The notes beneath the pieces were generated by a model. That model made no database searches, was not told the origin of the DNA, and saw nothing but the letters and a program-made list of their open reading frames with translations. A stretch of 36,933 bases of DNA. Origin: an uncultured Lachnospiraceae bacterium. Its GTDB lineage: Bacteria > Bacillota > Clostridia > Lachnospirales > Lachnospiraceae. The DNA is taken from contig CAMSTM010000015.1 of NCBI GenBank assembly GCA_947063675.1, positions 1-36,933 of the forward strand, written 5' to 3'. A program made the translations under genes and the position numbers. This document shows, one piece after another, positions 1-8,367 of this stretch (its first letter is position 1; each line of letters begins with the position of its first letter).

Positions 1-251
1 ATTGCCTGCCAGCATGGGGCATCGTCAAAAGTCGATGCATTGGTAATACCTCCCATCTCCGGGTCAATCCAGTAAGTAACGCTTTTTCCTGCGGAATCTT
101 CCGTTACCTTCGTCTCCTCTTCCACAGCCCCGCCGGATGAATTCGGGGTATTCCCGTCGTTTTCCACGGTACTTGAAGAATTTCCACAGGCTGTCAGTGA
201 TATCGTAAGCGCGCCTGCCAGTAACATAGATATGATTCGTTTCTTTTGCAT
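1..251 (-). CDS. Extracellular solute-binding lipoprotein, N-terminal part only
   Basis: This gene runs off the left edge; only the first 83 codons are present. The start is ATG at 251, preceded on the minus strand by AAAGGAG. The translation begins MQKKRIISMLLAGALTISLT and continues ACGNSS, a lipoprotein signal peptide with lipobox LTAC, so the mature protein should be anchored outside the membrane by a lipidated cysteine. A low-complexity Ser/Asn/Glu linker follows, then YWIDPEMGG, which resembles the start of family 1 sugar-type ABC solute-binding proteins. It lies directly downstream of a membrane AraC-type regulator, a common arrangement for carbohydrate uptake loci. The family call is moderately sure because most of the protein is missing; lipoprotein status is very likely. 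Confidence 0.72.
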   Translation of the reverse strand, partial: MQKKRIISMLLAGALTISLTACGNSSSTVENDGNTPNSSGGAVEEETKVTEDSAGKSVTYWIDPEMGGITNASTFDDAPCWQA

Positions 252-435
252 AAAAAACTCCTTTCTGCTATCGCTGTCTGCTATCTCTAAGCAGAATATT
301 TAATACAGCCATCATAAAAGGAGTTTGTACAAAAAATCTATATTTATTTTTTTACGCTTCTATATTTTGTGCGTTTTTCCCACAAGTCAGTGATATCCAA
401 TTTTTTACCTTTCGCGTTTCTTTTACTTTTCCCTT
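252..435 (-). promoter_or_regulatory. Upstream region of the lipoprotein gene, with a possible operator
   Basis: This AT-rich gap separates the AraC-type regulator from the lipoprotein gene. It contains an imperfect dyad TTGTG-N9-CACAA at 367-385 that could be a regulator binding site. I see no convincing sigma-A promoter with good spacing. The gap is the natural place for the upstream AraC protein to act, but that is inference from position. Confidence 0.3.
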
Positions 436-2712
436 CTAATCCTTTTCCAGAAAAAGCCCCGGCGTTCTTCCTTCGAATTTTTTAAAAAGCCTGATAAATG
501 TATTCTGGTTTTCAAAACCGGCTGCCTTCGCTGCTTCCGCCACCGTAATATTCTGTCGTCTCATGAGCTGCTTGGCATAATCAATCCTGACACCGTTAAT
601 GTAATTAAGGAGCCCTATCCCCGTATGTTCCTTAAAATACCGTGAAAGATAGGTGACATTCATATTCAGATATTCCGCCGCTTTAGATACATTAAAATCA
701 CACTCTTTATAATGTTCTTCCACGCAGTCCGTAATTTTTTCCACAGCAAAACCCTTTGCCGCCCTGTCTCTTTTCCTGCTTCTTTCGCATTCATCGGAAA
801 GCGCACCTGCCAATTCATCCACGAGATTCATGAGAGCCTCCCGTCCGCTTGTCTTCCGCAGGACATCCAAGGTATGGCCGATGCGTTCAAGTGCACTTTC
901 ACTTAAACAATTCTCCTCCGAGAGAGCTTTCATCATGCCGATGACAATATCCTCCATCAGGCACCAGGCGACCGGCAGAGAAATTCTCTGTTCCTGGAAA
1001 TTATTATCGTATATCATGTGAAGCAATTCTGTTGCGTCCGTTTTGTTTCCCGCAAGGACATAACGCACAAGAAGTTCCTCCTGAACCAGTGAATAGCGGA
1101 TTTGTCCATGCTCCGGCACTCCTGCCTCGTCGGAAACCTCACGGTTCTTCCTGCCAAATTTAAAGTATTTATAATCTAAAAGCTCACAGGCCTCCAGCCA
1201 GGCAAGATGAATCTCTGAAAAGCCTCTGTGGGGAGAACTAAAAGCATAGATTACCTCCCACCGATACTGCTCGGACAGAAAATGAAGCTTTTCCTTAAAG
1301 TGCTTAATAATCTCCTCTTTTCCCTCCCCATCTTTCAAATAAAAAAGCATTACCGGAAGCTCATTTTTTACCAGCATGGAACAACTGCCGTATTCTACAA
1401 ACTCCCGCCCTGAAAAAAGCTGTCCAAACACATCGGCAATATCATTCACTGATAAAAGCAACTCGGCATCCTCAATACTCACGTCAAAAATAGCCGTCAG
1501 AAAATACCCGTTATGGATTTTAACCCCAAGGCTTTCAATAATTTTCAGCAGGCTGCTCTCATCCAAATCAATACTGTTTTCCAGACAGAAACGTAGAAAT
1601 TCCAGTTTCAGCTGCTCTGCCTGCGCATTCTGCAAAATCTGAATAGATTTCAGCTCCGTATGCATATCCTGGAGGGCAAACCGCAGCTGCTCAAACTCAT
1701 TTTTAAGGCTCGTCTCGTGATTTCCCGCGGGGAAAGCTCTACTGAGCCTGCGAAGAGGAACGTAATTCACATAAACACCGCTGACTGCCACCAGAACGCC
1801 AAAGAACAGGGCTGCACATAAAATGGGAATTATGGTTTTAGGAACCCAGTCCGTCTTTGCAACGATGGACGACATTGGAAGAAGCGTAATCAGCTCCCAG
1901 TTTTCCACATTCAGACTTTCTCCTGCAATCCAATACTCTTCTCCTTCAATTTCAATCTCCGCTTCGTGGTTGTGATGCAGTCCGGCAAGCGCAAAAGCGG
2001 ATATCAGCTCTTCGTCTCCGTTACTGCAGAGAATTTCCCCCTTCTCATCCATCAGTATCATAGTACTGTCGGCAATCACTGTCCCGCTCTCAAGAATATT
2101 TTTCAGCACCTGATTGTCAAGTATCTGAATAAACATTCCTTTTGCTTTTTCACCCGCCCCTGCCATCGGTACGCCTGTCAGCATCGCAACCGTCTTTCCT
2201 CTGGCATCTCCGGCATCCAGAGCCAAGACACTGTTAAGGTATTTTCGGTTTAAAAGTTCCCTGTATTTATCTTGGCTCAATTCGCAAAAATTACCAAGTT
2301 CCCTTTTAAATGCAGCATTGTCATAAATCGTATAGGCAGAAATTGCTTTGTCAATATTCCCCAGATACAGATACAGGGCAATCTCATCCTGAACCGTAAG
2401 CATCTGATTAAGCAAACGTTCCTGCAACAATATCAAAGTATGATAATTAGCGCCATCAGGCTGTGAAGACAGCGCATAACTGACTACACCGGAGTCATTG
2501 CATATTTCAATTGCTCTGTTTTTCATCTTGTCAAAATATGACTGAATCGATTCGTTTGCCTGTTCCTGAAGGGTATCTGTGATATCTTTATACTCTTCTA
2601 TCAGCTTTCTGATTGCAAGCTTTTCCATAACAAAGCCCGATACAATAATCAAAACAAGCATCAAAACATAGGAAAAAATCCAACTGTATATTACACTGTG
2701 TTTTTTCTGCAA
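436..2712 (-). CDS. Membrane-anchored AraC-family transcriptional regulator
   Basis: A one-component sensor-regulator of about 758 residues. It has a first membrane helix near residues 7-29 (IFSYVLMLVLIIVSGF), an extracellular region to about 290, a second helix near 293-315 (PILCAALFFGVLVAVSGVYV), a long cytoplasmic linker, and a C-terminal AraC DNA-binding domain (about 650-755) with both helix-turn-helix units (VSKAAEYLNMNVTYLSRYFK and VAEAAKAAGFENQNTFIRLF). The ORF track starts at a TTG at 2742 with no ribosome site. I prefer the TTG at 2712: it lies 4 bases after the upstream stop codon, with GAGGA 8 bases before it. The gene is probably co-transcribed with the secreted protein upstream. 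Proteins of this build usually sense an extracellular ligand and control neighbouring sugar ABC transporter genes; the lipoprotein gene at 1-251 is the likely target. No two-component receiver domain is visible. Confidence 0.85.
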   Translation of the reverse strand: MQKKHSVIYSWIFSYVLMLVLIIVSGFVMEKLAIRKLIEEYKDITDTLQEQANESIQSYFDKMKNRAIEICNDSGVVSYALSSQPDGANYHTLILLQERLLNQMLTVQDEIALYLYLGNIDKAISAYTIYDNAAFKRELGNFCELSQDKYRELLNRKYLNSVLALDAGDARGKTVAMLTGVPMAGAGEKAKGMFIQILDNQVLKNILESGTVIADSTMILMDEKGEILCSNGDEELISAFALAGLHHNHEAEIEIEGEEYWIAGESLNVENWELITLLPMSSIVAKTDWVPKTIIPILCAALFFGVLVAVSGVYVNYVPLRRLSRAFPAGNHETSLKNEFEQLRFALQDMHTELKSIQILQNAQAEQLKLEFLRFCLENSIDLDESSLLKIIESLGVKIHNGYFLTAIFDVSIEDAELLLSVNDIADVFGQLFSGREFVEYGSCSMLVKNELPVMLFYLKDGEGKEEIIKHFKEKLHFLSEQYRWEVIYAFSSPHRGFSEIHLAWLEACELLDYKYFKFGRKNREVSDEAGVPEHGQIRYSLVQEELLVRYVLAGNKTDATELLHMIYDNNFQEQRISLPVAWCLMEDIVIGMMKALSEENCLSESALERIGHTLDVLRKTSGREALMNLVDELAGALSDECERSRKRDRAAKGFAVEKITDCVEEHYKECDFNVSKAAEYLNMNVTYLSRYFKEHTGIGLLNYINGVRIDYAKQLMRRQNITVAEAAKAAGFENQNTFIRLFKKFEGRTPGLFLEKD

Positions 2713-2716
2713 AGAA

Positions 2717-5700
2717 TTATTCCTCGTCCTTCCTCTTAACAATCAGGTAAACTGCAATTCCAACCGCCGCGCTGGCGAGCAGAATAATCGCAATGATTGC
2801 CGCCGCCTTTACCGGTTCTTTCGCCGGCGTTTCCTCCTTTGCCAGGGCCATCGTCTCGATATCCTGTATTCTGGCCTGTTCAAATTGTTCAGCCTTTTCC
2901 GCAAGCAGATTTTCTTTCGTGTTATTGCTGATGATAATCACATAATCGGAAGCATGTGAAAATGCAAAAGCCGCTTCCTTTGTGCTGCTGATTTCAGAGG
3001 CGCACATAAATTCAAAAGCCTCCGCATCTTCATTATAATAAAACAGGTTCGCATACTGGCCGACTTCCGCATCCTCTAATTTTACGGAAAGCTGCATCGT
3101 AAATCCGAATTCGCCGTCATGGGCAAGGGCCATTTCTACATATTGCTCATTTTCAGTCAGTATTTTCAGCTTGTCTTTCGGTATCCGGCTGTCGCCTAAT
3201 GTCACTTTCAGGTCGATATCGCTGAACTCCTCTGCATTTATTTCGCTTCCGTCAATTGTCCAGCTTGCATTATCGCTGACCTTAAGAACAACCTCCGTTC
3301 CCTGTTCGCTAATCTGCTTTAGGGTCTCCGCATAAATCATTCCTGTCTTGCTCATATCCATGATAACGCTCTCCCCGTCGTCAGAAAGAGTATGAGGCTT
3401 TGGCGTTTGAGCTGTTATCCTGATACCGGAAGACGAGGTGTTGCCAGCCGCATCTGCTGGAGAATTTTCAGAACTGCCGGCCGGAGGATTCTCATCAGTG
3501 CCTGTCATTGCCGCGGGTGTTGACGGAATCTGCTGTCCGCTGCCGCCCTGTCCGTTATTATTATTGTTTTGTTCCTGGTTCTCATTGCCGTTCTGACTGT
3601 TATTATTGTCCGGGTCATTATTTTCATTTTGTTCCGGTCTGTTTTCAGGCGCCGGGTCCACAGGCTTATTCTCAGAACCTCCCGCTGCGGTCGGCGCTGC
3701 CGTCGGTGTTGCTTTTGGCGTAGCCGTAACCGAAGGGTTTGCCGTGGACTCCGGCTTCGCTGTTGCCTCTGCCGCAGGAGTATTTGTCGGCTTAACCGTC
3801 GGCTTTGATGTGGGCTTTTCGGTCGGTTTCAACGTCGGTTTTACAACAGGCTTCTCAGTGGCTTCAGGCTTTTCAGACGGTTTGACCGTTGCAGTCGGCT
3901 TTGCCGTTACAGCCGGCGTTGCCGTTGCCGCAGAATCATTATCCGGAACTGCCGTTGGTTTCTCCGTTGGCATACCTGTCGGCCTTGTTGTCGCAGCCGG
4001 CTTTCCCGTTGGCGTTGCCGACGGCCTTGTTGTCGCGGCCGGTTTTTCTGTTGGTGTCGGTTTTAATGCTGGCGTCGATGACGGTGTCACGGCAGGCTTC
4101 GTCGTCGGCGTTAATGTCGGTGTCGCTGTAGGCTTTAGTGTGGGCGTCGCTGTAGGCTTTACCGTAGGTGTCGCCGTGGGCCTTTCTGTCGGCGTCGCTG
4201 TAGGTTTTACCGTAGGTGTTGCCGTGGGCTTTTCTGTTGGCGTTGCCGTGGGCTTTTCTGTTGCTGCACTTTGACCGGGCACAGGGCATGCCGCCGACGG
4301 CATATTGTCGTAAACCGGAATCTTAAACACAAAGGAATTGTTCAGGGAACCGGTTTCCACATAAGCCCTTCTCACCATGGAAGATTCCGTTTCGGGAGCC
4401 GAAATGTTCTGCATATATTGATGGGTAAATAAAGTACCGTCGCTGTTGTCCACATCAAATTTCTGCAGATACAGCGTATCCTGTCCTCTCAGGATATAAT
4501 TTTTTGCGATAATCCCTGCTCCGCCCTTCAAAGACGCATAGTGGGAGTTCCACCCTTCCTTGACGGCCCTTGCCAGCCCCGATTCAATTACCTGTTTTGT
4601 TGTTGTACCGGAAGCTCCGATATTGTAATAATTATAATAGCCCTTATATGCCGGCACTTCCGTATAATTTCCGGAAATCAGAGGAGACTTTCCCTCTCCC
4701 TGCTCCTGATAAACACGGCACGCCAGATGAAAGGGGCTTACCTTTAAGGACACGCCTATCTGGAAAAAGGCCTCCGCATAGGACATGCCGGCACCCGGCA
4801 CCTCCCCTTTCATAAAAGTGCTCTTTAATATATTCTGCACCGCCGATTTGGAATGATAGGAAGGATTATAAGTCAATTGTTCAAACTGAAAAACTCTGGT
4901 CTCGTCCAGAAAATTTCTGGGATCCAGATAGTATTTTACCGCCTGCTCGGAAGCATAATACCACCCGGGGCTGTGCCGCTCCTTGCGGTATGCTTCCCCC
5001 TTACTGCTGTGAACCAGGCTTCTGTCCTTATAGCATTCTTCCTTAACCACTCTTGACCAGTCGAGTTTTGTGTTTTGTCTTACAAAAATCCAGTCGGGGT
5101 GGGCCTGTTTTAATCGAATCAGCTTATCCTGATAGGAGGCTGGAAACTGCTCGATATCAGGGTATCCTCCTGTGGCGGCAAACACAGACGTTTTGGGGAA
5201 ATAGGTATCCTCCCATTCCAGAAAATGCTCGTTGGAATAGGCCAGATAATCCCGCAGCACATAGCCTTTGAAAGCCGTCCCGCCTTTCTCAAAAGCCACC
5301 TGATACCAGAGGTTGAATTCATCATCCACTTCTACCCCTTTGATAACTGTCATTGCACCTGAAGGGATACTGGCCACTGTCTCTCCGTCAAAGTCCGCCG
5401 CGTCCTTCACATCGTAGCTGTCGCAGAGATAGACAAGCGCCATCAGAGTTTCCTCACCGGCAAGATTTTCCAAATCTTCCTGCGCCTGCCTTATGTATGC
5501 CCAAAGCTCCTCGTCCTCTTCGGAATCCATTTCAGGCGCCGATTCCTCTCCGTCTTTTTGGCTTCCGTCTTCTTCAAATTCCTCTTCATTTTCTATATCT
5601 GTATCCTCTTGACCATCCTGGTCATCTTCTTGACCGGCCTCCTCATCTTCTGTTCCTTCAATAGAAACCGTGTCGTCCGTCTCTGATGCCCATGCCACAA

Positions 5701-5770
5701 AACCTGACTGCAAAAAAATAACCATGCACAACAGAAACGCTAAAATACTTTTTAATCTTCTTTTGTTCAT
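2717..5770 (-). CDS. Secreted, membrane-tethered glucosaminidase-like protein with Pro/Thr repeat stalk
   Basis: A protein of 1017 residues. Residues 1-28 are a signal peptide ending AWA. An acidic Glu/Asp-rich stretch follows (about 30-95), then an SH3-like segment (about 105-190, ending GYVLRDYLAYSN). A domain at about 200-480 resembles LytG-like N-acetylglucosaminidases (HPDWIFVRQNTKLDW, CRVYQEQGEGKSPLISG, YYNYYNIGASG); the glutamate in YQEQGEG is a candidate catalytic residue. Residues about 505-690 are a Pro/Thr/Lys/Ala stalk built on KPTATPTE-like units. A Gln/Asn/Gly-rich part and a C-terminal beta-like domain (about 800-950) follow. The last 30 residues form a membrane helix with a positive tail (VGIAVYLIVKRKDEE). 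The whole suggests a cell-wall hydrolase held at the membrane and projected through the wall. It shares an operon with the AraC-type sensor downstream. Enzyme activity is inferred. Confidence 0.78.
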   Translation of the reverse strand: MNKRRLKSILAFLLCMVIFLQSGFVAWASETDDTVSIEGTEDEEAGQEDDQDGQEDTDIENEEEFEEDGSQKDGEESAPEMDSEEDEELWAYIRQAQEDLENLAGEETLMALVYLCDSYDVKDAADFDGETVASIPSGAMTVIKGVEVDDEFNLWYQVAFEKGGTAFKGYVLRDYLAYSNEHFLEWEDTYFPKTSVFAATGGYPDIEQFPASYQDKLIRLKQAHPDWIFVRQNTKLDWSRVVKEECYKDRSLVHSSKGEAYRKERHSPGWYYASEQAVKYYLDPRNFLDETRVFQFEQLTYNPSYHSKSAVQNILKSTFMKGEVPGAGMSYAEAFFQIGVSLKVSPFHLACRVYQEQGEGKSPLISGNYTEVPAYKGYYNYYNIGASGTTTKQVIESGLARAVKEGWNSHYASLKGGAGIIAKNYILRGQDTLYLQKFDVDNSDGTLFTHQYMQNISAPETESSMVRRAYVETGSLNNSFVFKIPVYDNMPSAACPVPGQSAATEKPTATPTEKPTATPTVKPTATPTERPTATPTVKPTATPTLKPTATPTLTPTTKPAVTPSSTPALKPTPTEKPAATTRPSATPTGKPAATTRPTGMPTEKPTAVPDNDSAATATPAVTAKPTATVKPSEKPEATEKPVVKPTLKPTEKPTSKPTVKPTNTPAAEATAKPESTANPSVTATPKATPTAAPTAAGGSENKPVDPAPENRPEQNENNDPDNNNSQNGNENQEQNNNNNGQGGSGQQIPSTPAAMTGTDENPPAGSSENSPADAAGNTSSSGIRITAQTPKPHTLSDDGESVIMDMSKTGMIYAETLKQISEQGTEVVLKVSDNASWTIDGSEINAEEFSDIDLKVTLGDSRIPKDKLKILTENEQYVEMALAHDGEFGFTMQLSVKLEDAEVGQYANLFYYNEDAEAFEFMCASEISSTKEAAFAFSHASDYVIIISNNTKENLLAEKAEQFEQARIQDIETMALAKEETPAKEPVKAAAIIAIILLASAAVGIAVYLIVKRKDEE
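4115..4258 (-). repeat. 24-bp in-frame tandem repeat coding KPTATPT(E/V/L)
   Basis: Six near-perfect 24-bp copies, each coding an eight-residue unit of the type EKPTATPT, VKPTATPT or LKPTATPT. More degenerate Pro/Thr units continue toward 3690. The repeat codes for the flexible stalk of the secreted protein. It creates long false ORFs on the opposite strand (3606-4274) and in another minus frame (3939-4289). Arrays like this often vary in copy number between strains. Confidence 0.9.
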
Positions 5771-5798
5771 CGTTTTTCACCCTGTGTAATATTAATAT

Positions 5799-5833
5799 AC
5801 TTCACCTTACCGGTATTAAGCCCCCTTTGTCAA
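5799..5833 (-). promoter_or_regulatory. Possible sigma-A promoter of the glucosaminidase/AraC operon
   Basis: On the minus strand a perfect TTGACA (5828-5833) is followed after 18 bases by TAAGGT, a weak -10 match. A better AT-rich box, TATATT (5794-5799), is too far away for standard spacing. A promoter here is likely, but the exact -10 is uncertain. Confidence 0.4.
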
Positions 5834-5871
5834 GAGGTAAATTATGAAGTATCGGGAAAAGGCCTCCTGCA

Positions 5872-6867
5872 TTATCTCTCCCCCGGAAAATAAATGCCCG
5901 CTCCTTTTCTTGCCTCCTCAAGAACCTCCACCGTCTGCTCCATAACGGCAAGCCCCTGATAAACAGCCCCGTAATCGTCATTCAGCAAAAGCTTTGTCAG
6001 TGCCGAAACCTCGTAAAACCATCTGTCAGGATTCGTCTGCCGGTTAATGGTTTTCTCTGAATCCTTCGTAACAATACGGACTTCGGCGATTCCGTTGCTT
6101 CCGTCTTTTATATAAATGTAGCCCTTCTCCCCTTCAATCTGAAAGGAATTTACCCCAAAGGTGTCCTTCGCCCCCGCCGACTCACTCACAAAGCTGTCGT
6201 ATTGCATCACTAAAATTCCTGACGTGTCCGCCAGATTTTCATAAATATTAGGGAAATACACCACCTTTTCCGGTTTTCCAAAAAGGGCGACATTCAGGTA
6301 CACATTATAATAGTTAATGTCCATCAAAGCCCCGCCGCCATACTGCGGGTTGAAAACGTTAGGCACCTCTCCTGCCTTAAGCCGGTCATAACGACCAGAA
6401 TACTGACTGTAATTGCCCAGCACAAGCTTCACTCTGCCGATTTGCAAAAGCGCGCTTTTTATCGCCTCAAAATTAGGAAGAAAGTATGTGGGCGTGGCGT
6501 CTGCCAGAAGCAAATGCTTTTCTTTTGCCAGGGCGCTGAGCTCCCGGGCCTGCTCTGCTCTGGTGCAGAAGGGCTTTTCACAAATTACGTGCTTTCCCGC
6601 CTGCAGCGCCTTTTTCACCTGCTCATAGTGCAGGAGATTTGGCGAGGCAATATAAACTGTATTCATTTCCTCATCCGCCAGAAAGGCGTCAAAAGCCGTA
6701 TATACCTTATTATTATCCAGCCCGTATTCCGACGCAAGCATACATCCCTTTTCCATGCTCCTTGAATACACCGCCGCCAGACGGATGCCCTCTGTGATTT
6801 TTACGTTGTCGAGTATGGAATGTACGATAGCGCCGGTACCGACGGTTCCTAATCTGATTTCTTTCAT
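5872..6867 (-). CDS. Gfo/Idh/MocA family NAD(P)-dependent oxidoreductase
   Basis: A 331-residue protein of normal length for the family. The N-terminal Rossmann fold starts IRLGTVGTGAIVHSIL, with the dinucleotide-binding glycine pattern GTVGTGAI. The family signature CEKPF follows AGKHVI, with the lysine that usually takes part in catalysis. The C-terminal half carries the alpha/beta substrate domain (GGGALMDINYYNVYL). Such enzymes oxidise or reduce sugars, inositols and related compounds; the substrate cannot be read from sequence. The ATG at 6867 is preceded by GGAAGGAG. It stands alone between the sigF terminator and the glucosaminidase operon and has its own promoter candidate. Confidence 0.9.
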   Translation of the reverse strand: MKEIRLGTVGTGAIVHSILDNVKITEGIRLAAVYSRSMEKGCMLASEYGLDNNKVYTAFDAFLADEEMNTVYIASPNLLHYEQVKKALQAGKHVICEKPFCTRAEQARELSALAKEKHLLLADATPTYFLPNFEAIKSALLQIGRVKLVLGNYSQYSGRYDRLKAGEVPNVFNPQYGGGALMDINYYNVYLNVALFGKPEKVVYFPNIYENLADTSGILVMQYDSFVSESAGAKDTFGVNSFQIEGEKGYIYIKDGSNGIAEVRIVTKDSEKTINRQTNPDRWFYEVSALTKLLLNDDYGAVYQGLAVMEQTVEVLEEARKGAGIYFPGER

Positions 6868-6895
6868 TTTAATATTGCTCCTTCCGTATTTTTCT

Positions 6896-6928
6896 AGCAG
6901 ACCGCAAAGCCCCGCTTTCAGAGCTGCT
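6896..6928 (-). other. Leader hairpin upstream of the oxidoreductase gene
   Basis: Nested inverted repeats (AGCAG/CTGCT outside, AAAGC/GCTTT inside) lie between the promoter candidate and the start codon. There is no following T-run, so it is not an obvious terminator. It may shape the 5' leader; the role is unknown. Confidence 0.4.
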
Positions 6929-6970
6929 GGGAAGTTATATCTGCGCTTTGAAATCTAATATGTATGACCT

Positions 6971-6979
6971 ATTATATCA
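6971..6979 (-). promoter_or_regulatory. Extended -10 promoter of the oxidoreductase gene
   Basis: The minus strand reads TGATATAAT, a perfect TATAAT (6971-6976) with the TGn extension (6977-6979). There is no good -35 box at 17-18 bases, which is typical of extended -10 promoters. Transcription would start about 95 bases before the ATG. Confidence 0.6.
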
Positions 6980-7030
6980 CGTTTTCAAATTTTGTCTGTC
7001 ATTTTATCAATCCTTCCTCCCAATCTCCAA

Positions 7031-7062
7031 GCAAAAAAGCAGCCCCTTTCAAAGCTGCCTTA
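7031..7062 (-). terminator. Intrinsic terminator after sigF
   Basis: On the minus strand GGCAGCTTTGAAAGGGGCTGC forms a hairpin and is followed at once by TTTTTTGC. It lies about 20 bases after the sigF stop codon and ends the spoIIA operon. Confidence 0.88.
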
Positions 7063-7079
7063 ACGCAAAATCTTTCCTG

Positions 7080-7808
7080 TTAACTTCTCTCCCCCATCTT
7101 CTGCCGCATATCCAGCAGAATCTTCTTCTCCAGTCTGCTCACCTGAACCTGGCTGATGCCCAGCACCTTCGCCACCTCGGTCTGGGTCTTATCCTGATAG
7201 TAGCGAAGCTTAATCAGCTTCTGCTCCTTTTGCGGCAGACCGCTGATAAGCTGACTGAGCACCATATGATTTAAGACCAGCTCCTGTTCGTTCTGCTTTT
7301 CGTCCGCAAGCTGGTCAACGAGAAAAATTTCATTGCCGTCATTCTGGTAAACCGATTTATAGATGGATTCCACCTGCACGTTGGCTTCCATGGCCATCAC
7401 CACTTCCTCGTCGGTGAGCGCGGCTTCCCTTGCCACCTCCGCAAGGGTAGGCTCACGGTTCAGCTTATTGCCCAGCCGCTCCGTTGCATACCTGACCTTC
7501 ATTCCGTTTTCCTTTAAGGTCCGGGACACCTTCACCATCCCGTCATCCCGGAGGAAACGTTTGATTTCCCCGGTAATCAGGGGAACGGCATAGGTGGAAA
7601 ACTTCACGTCGTAGCTGGTGTCAAATTTATCTATGGATTTTATCAGTCCAATCACGCCAATCTGAAACAAATCCTCCGCATCATAGCCCCTTCCCAGAAA
7701 TCGCTTTACAATATGATGCACCAGCCCCAGATTCTGTTCTATCAGTACTTCTCTTGCTTTCTTTTCTCCTGACTGTGCTTTCCTGATAAGTACTGCATTC
7801 TCCGACAT
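7080..7808 (-). CDS. sigF: RNA polymerase sporulation sigma factor SigF
   Basis: A 242-residue sigma-70 family protein that directs RNA polymerase to early forespore genes. Region 2 is visible (EDLFQIGVIGLIKSIDKFD, then YDVKFSTYAVPLITGEIKRF), followed by region 3 (GNKLNREPTLAEVAREAAL) and region 4 with its helix-turn-helix (TQTEVAKVLGISQVQVSRLE). Sequence alone could suggest the related SigG, but its position as third gene after spoIIAA and spoIIAB marks it as SigF. The start lies 3 bases after the spoIIAB stop, with GAGGAAT serving as ribosome site, so translation is probably coupled. SigF is held inactive by SpoIIAB until SpoIIAA releases it. Confidence 0.96.
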   Translation of the reverse strand: MSENAVLIRKAQSGEKKAREVLIEQNLGLVHHIVKRFLGRGYDAEDLFQIGVIGLIKSIDKFDTSYDVKFSTYAVPLITGEIKRFLRDDGMVKVSRTLKENGMKVRYATERLGNKLNREPTLAEVAREAALTDEEVVMAMEANVQVESIYKSVYQNDGNEIFLVDQLADEKQNEQELVLNHMVLSQLISGLPQKEQKLIKLRYYQDKTQTEVAKVLGISQVQVSRLEKKILLDMRQKMGERS

Positions 7809-7811
7809 AGG

Positions 7812-8330
7812 CTATTCCTCTTGTTCAATCCATGACGTAACACCCATTTTCTTTTTCATCAGTATCACTGTGCCGCAGCCCGGCTTTGAAATAACCTCCA
7901 AATCATCCATGAACGCCTCCATAAAGGAAAATCCCATTCCCGACCTTTCCATATCCGGCCTTGAGGTATAAAGCGGCTCCATTGCCTGCTCGATATTCTC
8001 TATCCCCTTGCCCGTGTCCCTGACCTCTATGTGCAGCACATCCTCCTCTATCAGACAGTGCATGTAGATTTTTCCCGGGCCTTCTATCTGATTACTTTTC
8101 ATAAATTCATCGTCATAGCCGTGAATGACGGAATTTGTCACCGCCTCCGAGACTGCTGTCTTGATATCTGAAATTTCTTCCATCGTAGGGTCTAAAGGCG
8201 CTACAAAGGCAGCCGCCGTGACTCTGGCAAAGGACTCGTTTTCCGAAAGCGCGTCAAAGGTAATTTCCATTTCATTTCTCTGGCTTGTCCTCTTAATCTT
8301 TTTCTTTTCCATTTTCTGTCCTGTCTTCAT
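7812..8330 (-). CDS. spoIIAB: Anti-sigma F factor SpoIIAB (serine protein kinase)
   Basis: A GHKL-fold kinase that binds and inhibits SigF and phosphorylates SpoIIAA. The N-box is SEAVTNSVIHGYDD, the G1 box DTGKGIENI, and the later glycine box RSGMGFSFMEAF. The core begins MEITFDALSENESFARV, as in known SpoIIAB proteins. At 172 residues it is longer than the usual length of about 146, with roughly 20 extra basic residues at the N-terminus (MKTGQKMEKKKIKRTSQRNE). The ATG at 8330 has AAAGGA upstream; an internal ATG at MEKKK also has AGGA in front, so the true start may be about 6 codons further in. It sits between spoIIAA and sigF. Confidence 0.95.
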   Translation of the reverse strand: MKTGQKMEKKKIKRTSQRNEMEITFDALSENESFARVTAAAFVAPLDPTMEEISDIKTAVSEAVTNSVIHGYDDEFMKSNQIEGPGKIYMHCLIEEDVLHIEVRDTGKGIENIEQAMEPLYTSRPDMERSGMGFSFMEAFMDDLEVISKPGCGTVILMKKKMGVTSWIEQEE

Positions 8331-8367
8331 TTTCTTTTCCTTTCATTGTTTTTTAAGTAAAATTTTC

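Noticed and set aside
3606-4274. 222-residue plus-strand ORF rich in GVAVGFSVGV repeats
   Set aside because: It is the antisense of the Pro/Thr repeat of the secreted protein; a 24-bp repeat keeps several frames open. No ribosome site or family match.
3939-4289. 116-residue minus-strand ORF in the repeat region
   Set aside because: Another frame of the same repeat inside the secreted protein gene.
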